Part shown: positions 31,002 to 41,567 of the stretch, piece by piece
How the letters are laid out: every line of letters begins with the position of its first letter
Numbering within the stretch: the first letter of the stretch is position 1
From: Candidatus Levybacteria bacterium RBG_16_35_11
GTDB lineage: Bacteria; Patescibacteriota; Microgenomatia; Levybacterales; UBA12049
NCBI GenBank assembly: GCA_001781995.1
Contig: MFNH01000040.1
Span: 72,741 to 118,715, forward strand
Reading direction: 5' to 3'
Length of the DNA: 45,975 nucleotides
Notes under the pieces: model-generated
The model's input: the letters and a program-made list of their open reading frames with translations, nothing else
Databases searched by the model: none
What the model was told of the DNA's origin: nothing
Program-made: the position numbers and the translations under genes

Positions 31002-32089
31002 TTGGTAGAGAAAAAAAATATGTACTCGATTGTCTTGAGGCCAATTGGATTTCCTCAGTCGGTAAATATGTTGGAAGGTTTGAAAAAAAATTTGCTCGTT
31101 TTCACGAAACGAAATTTGCAGTTAGCTGCAACAGTGGAACTGCAGCTCTACATGCGTCTTTGCTTGCTCTAGGCGTTAAGAAAGGCGATGAAATTATTGC
31201 TCCTTCTCTTACTTATGCGGCCACTACAAATGCGATTATATACTGTGGGGCAAGGCCCGTTTTAGTTGACGTTGACATAGAAACTTGGTGTATAGACTCA
31301 AGCTTAATTGAAAAGAGCGTTACGTCTAAAACAAAAGGTATAATAGTTGTTCACTTCTTTGGGCATCCGGTAGATATGGATCCCATACTCAAAATTGCAA
31401 AAAAGTTTAATTTATTTGTTGTTGAAGATAATGCCCAGGGGATAGGAGCGCTCTATAAAGGGAGAAAAACGGGGACTATCGGAGATGTCGGTGTATTTAG
31501 TTTTTTTGGCAGCAAATTAATCACAACAGGAGAGGGCGGAATGGTGATTACAGACAACAAAGAGCTTGCAGAAAAAGTAAGTCTGTATAAAAATCAGGGA
31601 ACAGATCCAAGCAGAAAATATTGGTTTCCCGTTATTGGCTACAATTACAGGATGACAAATATCGAGGCAGCGATTGGCTTAGCTCAATTGGAAAAAATAA
31701 AAACTCACATAAACGCACGCAGGACAATTGCCAAAAGATATATGGAAGAATTGAAAAATGTAAATTCTTTAATTCTGCCAAGTGAGAGAGACTATGCTTT
31801 TAATGTTTACTGGATGTTTAATGTTAGGCTTAGAGACGATGTTAAAAGAGGCAGAGACGAGGTAATTAAAAAATTTATAAAATATGGGATTGATGCGAGA
31901 TATATTCCTTACCCTATCCATATGCTCCCTAACTACAAAAAATTTACATCGAATAGAAAATATCCCGTCTCAGAGAAAATATTTTTAAGAAGCATAACCC
32001 TTCCCACACATGAGGGACTTAAAATTAAAGATATAAAGTATATTTGTAATAAATTGAAGTATATTCTTAACGAGGCAAATAAAAAATAA
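30965..32089 (+). CDS. DegT/DnrJ/EryC1 sugar aminotransferase
   Basis: A PLP-dependent aminotransferase of 374 aa making an amino sugar from a keto nucleotide sugar, usually with glutamate. Features are SCNSGTAALHASLLALGV (phosphate-binding), ETWCIDSSLIEKSV, VEDNAQGIGALYKG, and the PLP lysine K184 in FFGSKLITTGEGG. YNYRMTNIEAAIGLAQLEK completes the family pattern. It starts inside the GNAT gene, with AGGAAAC just upstream. The keto-sugar donor could be the CapE-like product or another 4-keto sugar made outside the window. With the GNAT it predicts an N-acetylated dideoxyamino sugar in the glycan. Confidence 0.93.
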   Translation: MGKFIQNARPSLIGREKKYVLDCLEANWISSVGKYVGRFEKKFARFHETKFAVSCNSGTAALHASLLALGVKKGDEIIAPSLTYAATTNAIIYCGARPVLVDVDIETWCIDSSLIEKSVTSKTKGIIVVHFFGHPVDMDPILKIAKKFNLFVVEDNAQGIGALYKGRKTGTIGDVGVFSFFGSKLITTGEGGMVITDNKELAEKVSLYKNQGTDPSRKYWFPVIGYNYRMTNIEAAIGLAQLEKIKTHINARRTIAKRYMEELKNVNSLILPSERDYAFNVYWMFNVRLRDDVKRGRDEVIKKFIKYGIDARYIPYPIHMLPNYKKFTSNRKYPVSEKIFLRSITLPTHEGLKIKDIKYICNKLKYILNEANKK

Positions 32090-32132
32090 AATATCTGCAA
32101 TACAGAGCTTAATCTGAGAATAACCATTGGCT

Positions 32133-34391
32133 ATGAAACATCCTAAGTTATCAATAATTATCGTTAACTATAAAGTAAAAAAAGAACTTTTTAACTGCAT
32201 TCGCTCGATAATTAAATCAAAACCGAAAGTTAGCTACGAAATTATTGTTGTTGATAACGATGAAAAGAAAACAATCGAGAATAGTTTAAAAAAAAGATTC
32301 AAAAATGTAAGGTATATAGGAAATCCCGTTAATAGCGGTTTTGGAACGGGAAATAATCTTGGAACAAAAAATGCTAGGGGAGAGTATCTTTTTTTTCTTA
32401 ATCCCGATACCCTAGTTGAAAGAAACGCAATTGACAATCTTATAAGATCAATAAAAAATGACAAAAAAACAGGAGTTGCCTCTCCCCTACTATTAGACAA
32501 AAATAGGGGAGTGTATCCCCTTCAAGGAACTCTTGAACTTACTCCAGTAAGGGCAATTTTTGGACTATCATTTATAAACAAAATTTTCCCCAATAACCCG
32601 ATTTCTAAAAAATATTGGCAAAAAAATTGGGACAAGAGCAAAGATAAAAATGTAGACGTAGTTCCTGGAACTGCTTTGATGATTAAGAAGGATTTATTTG
32701 AAAGAGTCAGTGGATTTGACGAAAAGTTTTTTCTTTATTTTGAGGAATTCGATTTATGCAATCGGATTAAGGATTTGGGATTTGAAATAAAAATTATCGC
32801 ATCCTCTAAGGTTGTTCACTTATGGGAAAGGAGCACAAAAAAAAGAGAAGACATTAAAAAAATATTTGCAAGAAGCAAGTTTTACTATTTCAAGAAAAAT
32901 TACGGATTTTTAAACGCTCTGGCCGTTTCTTTTCTTACAGAGACCACTAAGGAAAAATTTTTACTATTTTTCATATTCATTTTGGGAGTTTTCTTGCGAT
33001 TCTACAAATTAGATCAGTTGATGATTTTCATTGCTGATCAGGGGTGGTTTTATCTTTCCGCAAGGGATCTATTGGTTAATCATTCAATTCCACTCCTGGG
33101 TGTTCCCTCGTCTGTTGTTTGGCTAAAACAGGGTCCTCTTGGTACCTATCTTATAGCACTCTCGTTATATTTTGGAAAATTTCATCCTATATCTCCTGCC
33201 GTATTCTTTTCCGCCTTGGATAGCTTAACCATTCTATTAATATTTTACATAAGTAAAAAATGGATAAATGAAAGATCAGCTCTTTTTGCATCTGCTTTTT
33301 ATGCAACCTCGCCGTTAATTCTGGTAATGAGTAGGATGCCTTATCATACAAGTGCGATACCTTTCTTTGCCTGTTTATTCTTCATTATATTGGGAAGCAA
33401 AAAGAACTATTTAAATCTTTTCTTCTTGTTTTTTATTTTAGGGTTGTTGATTCAACTAGAGCTGTCAAATTCCGTGCTTCTAGTATTGCTTTTAATTTAC
33501 ATTTTGTTTAAAAAAATAAAAATTTCTAAAGCAAAAGTTTATCTCTCCACTTTCGGGCTTATTATTGGTCTTTTACCATTTATAATTTATGACTTTTCAC
33601 ATAGGTTTATTCAGACCGTTGGTCTTCCCTTATGGATAATAAACAGGGTCAGGCTTTTTTTGGGGCTTACAATTTCCGGAAATAGCACGACACACAATTT
33701 CCCCATAGCCTTAACAACAGTAAGGGATCAGCTGGCACAAATAATCTTTCCCTTTTCGCTAACATTTTTTTATTTCATATTAATACTTTTACTAGTTTCA
33801 TTATTTATGAAACGTCGGGAAATTATAGAAAGCAAAATTTTCCTTATAGCCCTTTGGTTCTTTGTTCCGTTATTTGGTTTTTTGATTCACGCAGCTCCGG
33901 GTATGGCGTATTTTCCACTTATTTTTCCCGCTGTCTGCCTTTTAATAGGTTTTTGTCTTGATTTTTATTCTAAATTTAATAAACCGCTAGTCATTTTGGT
34001 TTTCTTGGTGATTCTTTTTGTTAATGTTTTCAACATAGTTAAATCAGATTATTTTATTTGGACGAATAAGTCGGTTAGGATGCCACCGAATAATTATGGC
34101 TTTGGTCCTACATACTTAATTTTCAATGACTTATCAAAAAAAATCGTTAGTGATTCCCAAAAAAGAAACTTTAATGTTAAAGGCGGAGGGTTTTTGTCTA
34201 AATACGAGTCGGGAATTGACAATTTTAAGTATTTAATCTTAATTAATGGTGGGAAGATTGACTACAATTCGTCCTTAAAATATGTTATCTACGCAAAGGA
34301 TGATGTTGAAAGAGAGAAGGCTGTGTCCAACTCTAAAAATGTTCTTTTTAAAAGCAATTATTTTTATATTTATAAGCAAGTGAGTGAATAA
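32133..34391 (+). CDS. GT2 fused to a GT-C-like membrane glycosyltransferase
   Basis: A 752-aa two-module protein. Residues about 1-260 are a rhamnosyltransferase-like GT2: KLSIIIVNYKVKKELFNCI, DNDEKKTIENSL, NSGFGTGNNLGTKNARGEYL and FLNPDTLVERN (DxD position), then WERSTKKRED. From about 275 come ten or more membrane helices resembling PMT_2/ArnT-like GT-C proteins, with ADQGWFYLSARDLL in the first loop. A short soluble tail follows. I chose ATG 32133 over TTG 32127. One chain could load a sugar in the cytoplasm and transfer another outside. No frameshift or linker gap is seen, so the fusion looks genuine. Confidence 0.85.
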   Translation: MKHPKLSIIIVNYKVKKELFNCIRSIIKSKPKVSYEIIVVDNDEKKTIENSLKKRFKNVRYIGNPVNSGFGTGNNLGTKNARGEYLFFLNPDTLVERNAIDNLIRSIKNDKKTGVASPLLLDKNRGVYPLQGTLELTPVRAIFGLSFINKIFPNNPISKKYWQKNWDKSKDKNVDVVPGTALMIKKDLFERVSGFDEKFFLYFEEFDLCNRIKDLGFEIKIIASSKVVHLWERSTKKREDIKKIFARSKFYYFKKNYGFLNALAVSFLTETTKEKFLLFFIFILGVFLRFYKLDQLMIFIADQGWFYLSARDLLVNHSIPLLGVPSSVVWLKQGPLGTYLIALSLYFGKFHPISPAVFFSALDSLTILLIFYISKKWINERSALFASAFYATSPLILVMSRMPYHTSAIPFFACLFFIILGSKKNYLNLFFLFFILGLLIQLELSNSVLLVLLLIYILFKKIKISKAKVYLSTFGLIIGLLPFIIYDFSHRFIQTVGLPLWIINRVRLFLGLTISGNSTTHNFPIALTTVRDQLAQIIFPFSLTFFYFILILLLVSLFMKRREIIESKIFLIALWFFVPLFGFLIHAAPGMAYFPLIFPAVCLLIGFCLDFYSKFNKPLVILVFLVILFVNVFNIVKSDYFIWTNKSVRMPPNNYGFGPTYLIFNDLSKKIVSDSQKRNFNVKGGGFLSKYESGIDNFKYLILINGGKIDYNSSLKYVIYAKDDVEREKAVSNSKNVLFKSNYFYIYKQVSE

Positions 34392-34393
34392 TG

Positions 34394-34399
34394 TAGAAT
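34394..34399 (+). promoter_or_regulatory. -10 element of the 34406 GT2 gene
   Basis: TAGAAT (34394-34399) ends six bases before ATG 34406, as at other leaderless starts here. No good -35 is seen; the best candidates near 34369-34376 are poor. It lies just after the stop of the GT2/GT-C fusion gene. Confidence 0.4.
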
Positions 34400-34405
34400 A
34401 AGAAT

Positions 34406-35161
34406 ATGAGCGACGTAACAGCGGTGATAATTACCAAAAACGAAGAAAAAAACATTGTGGATTGCCTGGAGACTTTAAAATGGGTTAAGCAAATAATAGT
34501 CATTGATGATTTTTCAGACGATCGAACAGCTGATGTTGCAAGAATTAACGGAGCAGAGGTTTTTAAACATACACTTGGACGGGATTTTTCAAAACAGAGA
34601 AACTTTGCTCTAGCTAAATGTAAGACTGACTGGGTATTGTTTATAGACGCGGACGAAAGGGTTTCAGAAAAACTAAAAAAAGAAATAGAATATCGACTAA
34701 GTGAGAGTAAAAACACCAATGGCTTTATTTTCAATAGAAAAGACATATTATGGGGAAGAACTCTAAACCATGGCGAAATGGGAAAGGTAAAATTATTAAG
34801 ACTGGCAAAAAGAGAATCAGGTGAGTGGCAAGGAAAAGTTCATGAGGCATGGAAGATTAATGGAAATGTAAAGGAGCTTAAAAACCCTCTAATTCACTAC
34901 CCACATCAGAACATTACGACATTATTTAGGGAAATAAATTTTTATACAAGTATAAGGGCTGAGGAACTGAGGAATAAAAACTTAGAATCTTCTTTGTATC
35001 AGATTATTTTTTACCCGGCTGGTAAATTTATTATGAATTATTTTATTAGATTAGGCTTCTTAGACGGGATACCGGGACTTATAATGGCGAATGCAATGAG
35101 TATGCACTCATTCCTCGTAAGAGGTAAGCTATGGTTGTCAAAAAGAAACAATCAAAAATAG
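34406..35161 (+). CDS. WaaE/KdtX-like family 2 glycosyltransferase
   Basis: A GT2 of 251 aa resembling lipopolysaccharide core beta-glucosyltransferase WaaE. It has TAVIITKNEEKNIVDCLETLKWV, IVIDDFSDDRTADVA, GRDFSKQRNFAL, DWVLFIDADERVSEKL (intact DxD) and GEWQGKVHEAWKI. It has no clear membrane domain, only a short hydrophobic C-terminal region. No LPS-core genes are present, so it is better read as a generic surface-glycan transferase. A 38-codon membrane peptide gene overlaps its last 31 bases. Confidence 0.9.
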   Translation: MSDVTAVIITKNEEKNIVDCLETLKWVKQIIVIDDFSDDRTADVARINGAEVFKHTLGRDFSKQRNFALAKCKTDWVLFIDADERVSEKLKKEIEYRLSESKNTNGFIFNRKDILWGRTLNHGEMGKVKLLRLAKRESGEWQGKVHEAWKINGNVKELKNPLIHYPHQNITTLFREINFYTSIRAEELRNKNLESSLYQIIFYPAGKFIMNYFIRLGFLDGIPGLIMANAMSMHSFLVRGKLWLSKRNNQK

Positions 35162-35247
35162 AAATTATTTTCTTAGTCTGGTCGATTGCTATTCTCGTTT
35201 ATTATATTTATTCCCTACTTTGCAGAGGGGGAATTTGTTTTGGATAA
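35131..35247 (+). CDS. Small single-pass membrane peptide, 38 aa
   Basis: A short gene starting at ATG 35131 with GAGGT (35121-35125) at ideal spacing. It encodes a Lys-rich N-terminus (MVVKKKQSK), one hydrophobic helix (about residues 11-30, IEIIFLVWSIAILVYYIYSL) and a CRGGICFG tail with two cysteines. It overlaps the end of the WaaE-like GT2 and stops 3 nt before the next gene, exactly filling what would otherwise be an 89-bp gap. The positive-inside pattern predicts the N-terminus in the cytoplasm and the cysteines outside. The family is unknown; it may help the adjacent membrane glycosyltransferase. Confidence 0.65.
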   Translation: MVVKKKQSKIEIIFLVWSIAILVYYIYSLLCRGGICFG

Positions 35248-35250
35248 ACT

Positions 35251-36843
35251 ATGTTTTCCTTTGCTTTTTTAGTTGGAATTTATTCATTTGGGATATTAGC
35301 TCTTGGCATTTCAACACAGCTACATAGAGAAAATGTTTTAGCGATTTCCATAATTTTTCTCTTGACCTTAATAGTCTTACTACTTAAGCTATTCAAAAAA
35401 ACGGAATTTAAGAGAGAAATTAAAAAAGCATTGCGCCCAAAGTTAAATCTGACTATTTTTATACTTATTATTTTTCAGGCGACTGTAAATCTGATAGGAG
35501 TTTTAGGCCCGGAAATTTCTTTTGATGCCCTCTGGTACCATTTGACATTACCAAAAATATTCCTTCAAAACCATGCCATATTTCATATTCCTGGTGGATT
35601 ACTATACTATTCAGATCTGCCAAAATTAGCTGAAACTTTATATATTCCTGCGTTATCTTCATCAGACGAAATTTTGGCAAAATTGATCCATTTCTTATTT
35701 GGGATTTTTTCAGCGTATGCTACCTACAAAATTTCCAGAAAATATTTAGATTATAAATATTCTCTTTTGGCTGTTCTCATTTTTTATTCCAACTTAGTTG
35801 TTGGTTGGCTTTCAATATCTGGTTATGTAGACTTAGTAAGGACATTTTTTGAAATAATCGCATTTTGGGCTTTCTTGGAATGGGTAGAAACGAAAAAAAT
35901 AAACTGGCTAATTGAGTCAGGGATTTTTGTTGGACTTTCCATCTCAACGAAACTCACAGGATTCATATCTTTATTTATTTACGTTTTTTTCCTGTTGTAT
36001 GTCTTAAGGAAAAAAGGAATTGCTGATAAACTGAAAAAACTTTTTACATTTATTGCCCTTTCAATAATTATTCCTCTTCCATATTTTGTTTTGTCATTCC
36101 TTAATACCGGTAACCCTATTTTTCCACTTTTTTCCAAGATATTGCCCTTAAACACACAATTAAACTTCCTAAAGTCTTTAAAAGATTCTTTTATACTATT
36201 AACCTCATCTCCTGATCCAATATCGCCTATTTATTTAATATCATTACCCTTAATAGTAATTTTCTTTAAAAAAATCAGTTTTTCCGCAAAGATAATTATT
36301 ACTTACTGTCTTTCTGCCTTCGTTTTGGTAATTTTTCTGCCGATAGGGGATAAAGCCAGATTCTTTCTACCCTATCTTCCTGCACTGTCTATTGGAATAA
36401 CCATTGTTTTTTCGAAGCTTGATAAAAGCACTATTCAAAAAACAGTATTTTTTGCTGCAATAATATTGTCGTTTATTTCAATAGGTTATCGCTTGGCCGC
36501 AAACTATAAATACATACCATATTTATTTGAAAGTGAAACTAAAGCAGAGTTTTTAGCAAAAAACCTTAATTTCTCATTTGGGGATTTTTACGACACAGAC
36601 GGTTTTTTAGGCAAAAAAATAAACTCAAGTGACAAAGCTTTGCTTTTTGGTTTTCATAACCTTTATTACATAAATTTCCCTTTCATCGACAGCAGCTTTG
36701 TAAAAAAAGGTGATAGTTTTAATTACATTCTCACGCAGAACTCTGAAATCCCTGATCAGTTTAAATATTGGCGATTGGTTTATTCAAACCCTTTGACAAA
36801 AGTTAATCTTTATTCATTAGGAGGCATTTGGTGGGTATATTAG
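35251..36843 (+). CDS. GT-C-like membrane glycosyltransferase, 530 aa
   Basis: A polytopic membrane protein with about 11-12 helices and a short soluble C-terminus. The first long loop has GPEISFDALWYHLTLPKIFL, giving the acidic residue and position expected for a GT-C enzyme, then GGLLYYSDLPKLAETLY. It later has GLSISTKLTGFISL, a pattern common in DUF-type PMT relatives. Its start is 3 nt after the 38-aa peptide gene, and its end overlaps the O-antigen ligase-like gene by 13 nt. Sugar and acceptor are unknown; polyprenyl-phosphate donor use is inferred from the fold. Confidence 0.78.
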   Translation: MFSFAFLVGIYSFGILALGISTQLHRENVLAISIIFLLTLIVLLLKLFKKTEFKREIKKALRPKLNLTIFILIIFQATVNLIGVLGPEISFDALWYHLTLPKIFLQNHAIFHIPGGLLYYSDLPKLAETLYIPALSSSDEILAKLIHFLFGIFSAYATYKISRKYLDYKYSLLAVLIFYSNLVVGWLSISGYVDLVRTFFEIIAFWAFLEWVETKKINWLIESGIFVGLSISTKLTGFISLFIYVFFLLYVLRKKGIADKLKKLFTFIALSIIIPLPYFVLSFLNTGNPIFPLFSKILPLNTQLNFLKSLKDSFILLTSSPDPISPIYLISLPLIVIFFKKISFSAKIIITYCLSAFVLVIFLPIGDKARFFLPYLPALSIGITIVFSKLDKSTIQKTVFFAAIILSFISIGYRLAANYKYIPYLFESETKAEFLAKNLNFSFGDFYDTDGFLGKKINSSDKALLFGFHNLYYINFPFIDSSFVKKGDSFNYILTQNSEIPDQFKYWRLVYSNPLTKVNLYSLGGIWWVY

Positions 36844-38048
36844 TATTCCTGTTTGCTATTCTTTATATTCTAATTTTTCCGATAGGGGAATTATTAGGGT
36901 TTACATTTATTAAATCCGCTAATTTATCATTGCTTGATGTTTTTACATTTATAATATTTTTGTTTTGGTTAATTACGAGTAAGAAAAAGGGAATAAAAAA
37001 TAGCCTTTCACTGCCAATTGCTATTTTTATAGGAATTTTATTCCTCTCGTTTATAATAAACATGTCTGGAATCCCTCTCAATTTACTGACCGTTGCTTTT
37101 TTATATATTGTTAGGTGGCTTTTATACCTTTCTGTTTTTTTTGTTCTTATAAATTCGTCAAAAAGAGTAAAAAATCTTGTCCCCTATTTTATGAGCGGTG
37201 GGGGACTAATTGTTGTAATAATTGGTTATTTTCAGTACTTTTTATTCCCAAGTCTTCAAAGTCTCTATAAATATGGTTGGGATGAACATCTTTACCGTTT
37301 ATTCTCAAGTTTCCTAGACCCAAATTTCTGCGGAATAATAATATCTTTAGTGTTTATTCTCAACTTTTATTTTTTAAGATTTTTTAAAAAGGGACGTTTC
37401 AAAATTGTATTTTTTACTTTACAATTTCTCATTTTTGTTGCTCTTTTACTTACTTATTCAAGAAGCGCGTTGATTACGCTTATCGTATCCATAATAACAT
37501 TTTTAATTCTTGAAAAAAGAATGAAAATTGCCATTGTATTTATTGCAGGATGCATCATTAGCGTTTTTCTCCTATCTTCTGCAAATCCAATTTTAGAGCT
37601 TAAATTTGCAAGAACATATAAAACAGAAGGCACGAATTTTTTAAGGACGACTTCTGTACAGGCAAGGGTGAGATCAATTAAAGATGGGTTAACCTTGTTT
37701 AGCAAATACCCCGTTTTCGGAGTTGGTTTTAATAATTTAAGATACGCCCAATATAAGAGCGGAATTATTGGCGGGCCAAATTGGGAAACAACTCATGCCG
37801 GCGGAGGAACCGACAATAGCTTTCTTTTCGTAGCCGAAACAACAGGAATAGTTGGATTAGGAGCTTATCTATTTCTTTTGTACTCTATTTTTAGGAATCT
37901 TTTAAAGAAAAGGAAAGGTAAGCTAGCAGTTATTGCGATATCATCACTATCTGGGGTAATTGTTGGAACCTTCTTTATAAACGGGTTGTTTTATCCTTTC
38001 ATTATGCTTTGGCTATGGTCTTTAATTGGAATTACTCTGAATACTTGA
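36831..38048 (+). CDS. O-antigen ligase/polymerase (Wzy_C family)
   Basis: A membrane protein of 405 aa with about 11 helices, expected to polymerise or transfer lipid-linked glycan outside the membrane. The Wzy_C/RfaL region includes FSSFLDPNFCGIIISLVFIL, LLLTYSRSALITLIVSII, and the large loop RVRSIKDGLTLFSKYPVFGVGFNN followed by HAGGGTDNSFLFVAETTG. I chose GTG 36831, six bases after AGGAGG, rather than the adjacent TTG 36828. Its end overlaps the convergent Ig-like gene by 17 bp. As there is no lipid A in this type of cell, the acceptor is likely an S-layer or other surface protein, or a capsule chain; this is inferred. Confidence 0.88.
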   Translation: MGILVFLFAILYILIFPIGELLGFTFIKSANLSLLDVFTFIIFLFWLITSKKKGIKNSLSLPIAIFIGILFLSFIINMSGIPLNLLTVAFLYIVRWLLYLSVFFVLINSSKRVKNLVPYFMSGGGLIVVIIGYFQYFLFPSLQSLYKYGWDEHLYRLFSSFLDPNFCGIIISLVFILNFYFLRFFKKGRFKIVFFTLQFLIFVALLLTYSRSALITLIVSIITFLILEKRMKIAIVFIAGCIISVFLLSSANPILELKFARTYKTEGTNFLRTTSVQARVRSIKDGLTLFSKYPVFGVGFNNLRYAQYKSGIIGGPNWETTHAGGGTDNSFLFVAETTGIVGLGAYLFLLYSIFRNLLKKRKGKLAVIAISSLSGVIVGTFFINGLFYPFIMLWLWSLIGITLNT

Positions 38049-38736
38049 CTTTAATTGTTTTTTCGGCTTTATTACCAGCTTGATCCGTTGCAACTACGAT
38101 TATTTCGTTTTCTCCGTTTTTTAAAGGAAGACTGTAAGAGTAGGTATTGCTCTCGTCGACGATAGCCCAAAATCCGTTTACAGTTACAGTTGTTCCTGAG
38201 TCTACTTTACCAGCTACATTAGCGGTTTTTTGTTCTTTTGAAAACTCCTCGCCATCGGCTGGAACGTCAATAGTTATTGAAGGCGCAGAGCTCTTATAGA
38301 CTACTGTAAAAATGTCTGAAAAATCACTTTTCCTTCCGTTAATCTCTACCTTTGTTTTTATTTGATTTTCTCCTGAATCTAATGTTTGAATAAATTTAAA
38401 GTTTCCATCTTCGTTAACTATTTCACTATTGACAAGTTGGTCATTTATAAAAAGTTGTAATGTGCCGTTTTTAATTGCCTTACCTGAAATTTCCAACTGG
38501 GCACTATTAGTTGCAAAAGGGATTGAATTTAAGATAGGGGGCTGGATGAATAAATTATCTTTAGCTTTTGTTTCGGGACCTGTTCTAAATCCGGAAACAA
38601 ATAATGCGAAATTTGCCATAAGCGGAATACCCAGTTTTACAATGAAAATAAAAACAACAGCTATTCCTAAAAGAGTTAGAATAATGTTTCTTTTGGTTTT
38701 CTTTTCCAATCTTCTTGAGCGTCTTGTTTTTTTCAT
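38032..38736 (-). CDS. Membrane-anchored protein with Ig-like domains
   Basis: A 234-aa protein with a strongly basic N-terminus (RRSRRLEKKTKR), one membrane helix (about 18-40) and two extracellular Ig-like beta domains. The first is at about 65-145, with ISGKAIKNGTLQLFINDQL and GENQIKTKVEINGR; the second at about 150-234, with VAGKVDSGTTVTVNGFWA and LKNGENEIIVVATDQAGN. These resemble bacterial Big/glucodextranase-type repeats. It lies 8 nt after tRNA-Thr on the same strand, so it may share that transcript. It probably presents a surface adhesion or structural domain. No catalytic residues are seen. Confidence 0.78.
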   Translation of the reverse strand: MKKTRRSRRLEKKTKRNIILTLLGIAVVFIFIVKLGIPLMANFALFVSGFRTGPETKAKDNLFIQPPILNSIPFATNSAQLEISGKAIKNGTLQLFINDQLVNSEIVNEDGNFKFIQTLDSGENQIKTKVEINGRKSDFSDIFTVVYKSSAPSITIDVPADGEEFSKEQKTANVAGKVDSGTTVTVNGFWAIVDESNTYSYSLPLKNGENEIIVVATDQAGNKAEKTIKVKYSE

Positions 38737-38743
38737 GGTTTTG

Positions 38744-38816
38744 AGCCGACTGTCGGATTCGAACCGACGACCTACGCTTTACGAAAGCGCCGCTCTGCCA
38801 GCTGAGCTAAGTCGGC
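38744..38816 (-). tRNA. tRNA-Thr (anticodon CGT)
   Basis: On the minus strand a 73-nt cloverleaf folds. The acceptor GCCGACT/AGTCGGC has seven perfect pairs and the discriminator is T at 38744. The D arm is GCTC/GAGC, the anticodon stem GCGCT/AGCGT with loop TTCGTAA (anticodon CGT, reads ACG), and the T arm GTCGG-TTCGAAT-CCGAC. CCA is not encoded. It follows the atp operon on the same strand and precedes the Ig-like gene by 8 nt. Confidence 0.95.
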
Positions 38817-38825
38817 AGCACATCT

Positions 38826-38854
38826 ATTTTAGGAGATTTAGGAAGCAAGAGCAA
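38826..38854 (-). promoter_or_regulatory. tRNA-Thr promoter
   Basis: Minus-strand TTGCTC (38854-38849), 17-nt spacer, TAAAAT (38831-38826). The tRNA 5' end lies 9 nt downstream of the -10. The element sits in the 80-bp gap after atpC, with no terminator visible between. Confidence 0.55.
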
Positions 38855-38896
38855 GGAAAGAGTTTGAAAATGGCTAAAGCGAGGAATTTATGACAT

Positions 38897-39310
38897 CTAT
38901 TTGGGGATAGTTCTTCTTTTTCTTGCTACATTTAGTTCTAAAATTGCTTTTTGAAGTTCTGCCTCGGCAATTCTAAGATCATGCTCCGATGCTTTTTCTT
39001 TCATTGCTCTCTCGGCTCTTTTCTGTGCCTCTTGGGCTTTGGCAACTTCAATATCTTCGGCTCTAAGTGCGTAATCAGCTAAAATGGTAGCTTTATTGTC
39101 GCCGACTTCTAAAAAACCTCCGCTGACCGCTAAATGCTGTGTGCGAGGACCTTTTTTTATTGTCAGCTCACCAGGAACAAGTCTTGTTAAGAGGCTGACA
39201 TGATTTTGCAACACGCCAATTTGACCCTGCTCGGTATTAACAAGGATTTCGTCAACTTCATCCTTAAAGACAATTTTTTCTGGGGTTACTATTTCAAATT
39301 GAAACGCCAT
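38897..39310 (-). CDS. atpC: ATP synthase epsilon subunit
   Basis: F1 epsilon, 137 aa, couples the rotor to the catalytic head and can inhibit ATP hydrolysis. It has the N-terminal beta-sandwich (FEIVTPEKIVFKDEVDEI, GQIGVLQNHVSLLTRL, AVSGGFLEVGDNKATILAD) and a C-terminal helical hairpin (about 85-130) rich in Glu/Ala/Lys. It is the last gene of the atp operon. The ATG begins 1 nt after the atpD TGA, so translation is likely coupled. Confidence 0.96.
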   Translation of the reverse strand: MAFQFEIVTPEKIVFKDEVDEILVNTEQGQIGVLQNHVSLLTRLVPGELTIKKGPRTQHLAVSGGFLEVGDNKATILADYALRAEDIEVAKAQEAQKRAERAMKEKASEHDLRIAEAELQKAILELNVARKRRTIPK

Positions 39311-39311
39311 G

Positions 39312-41565
<2,254 letters not shown>

Positions 41566-41567
41566 AG

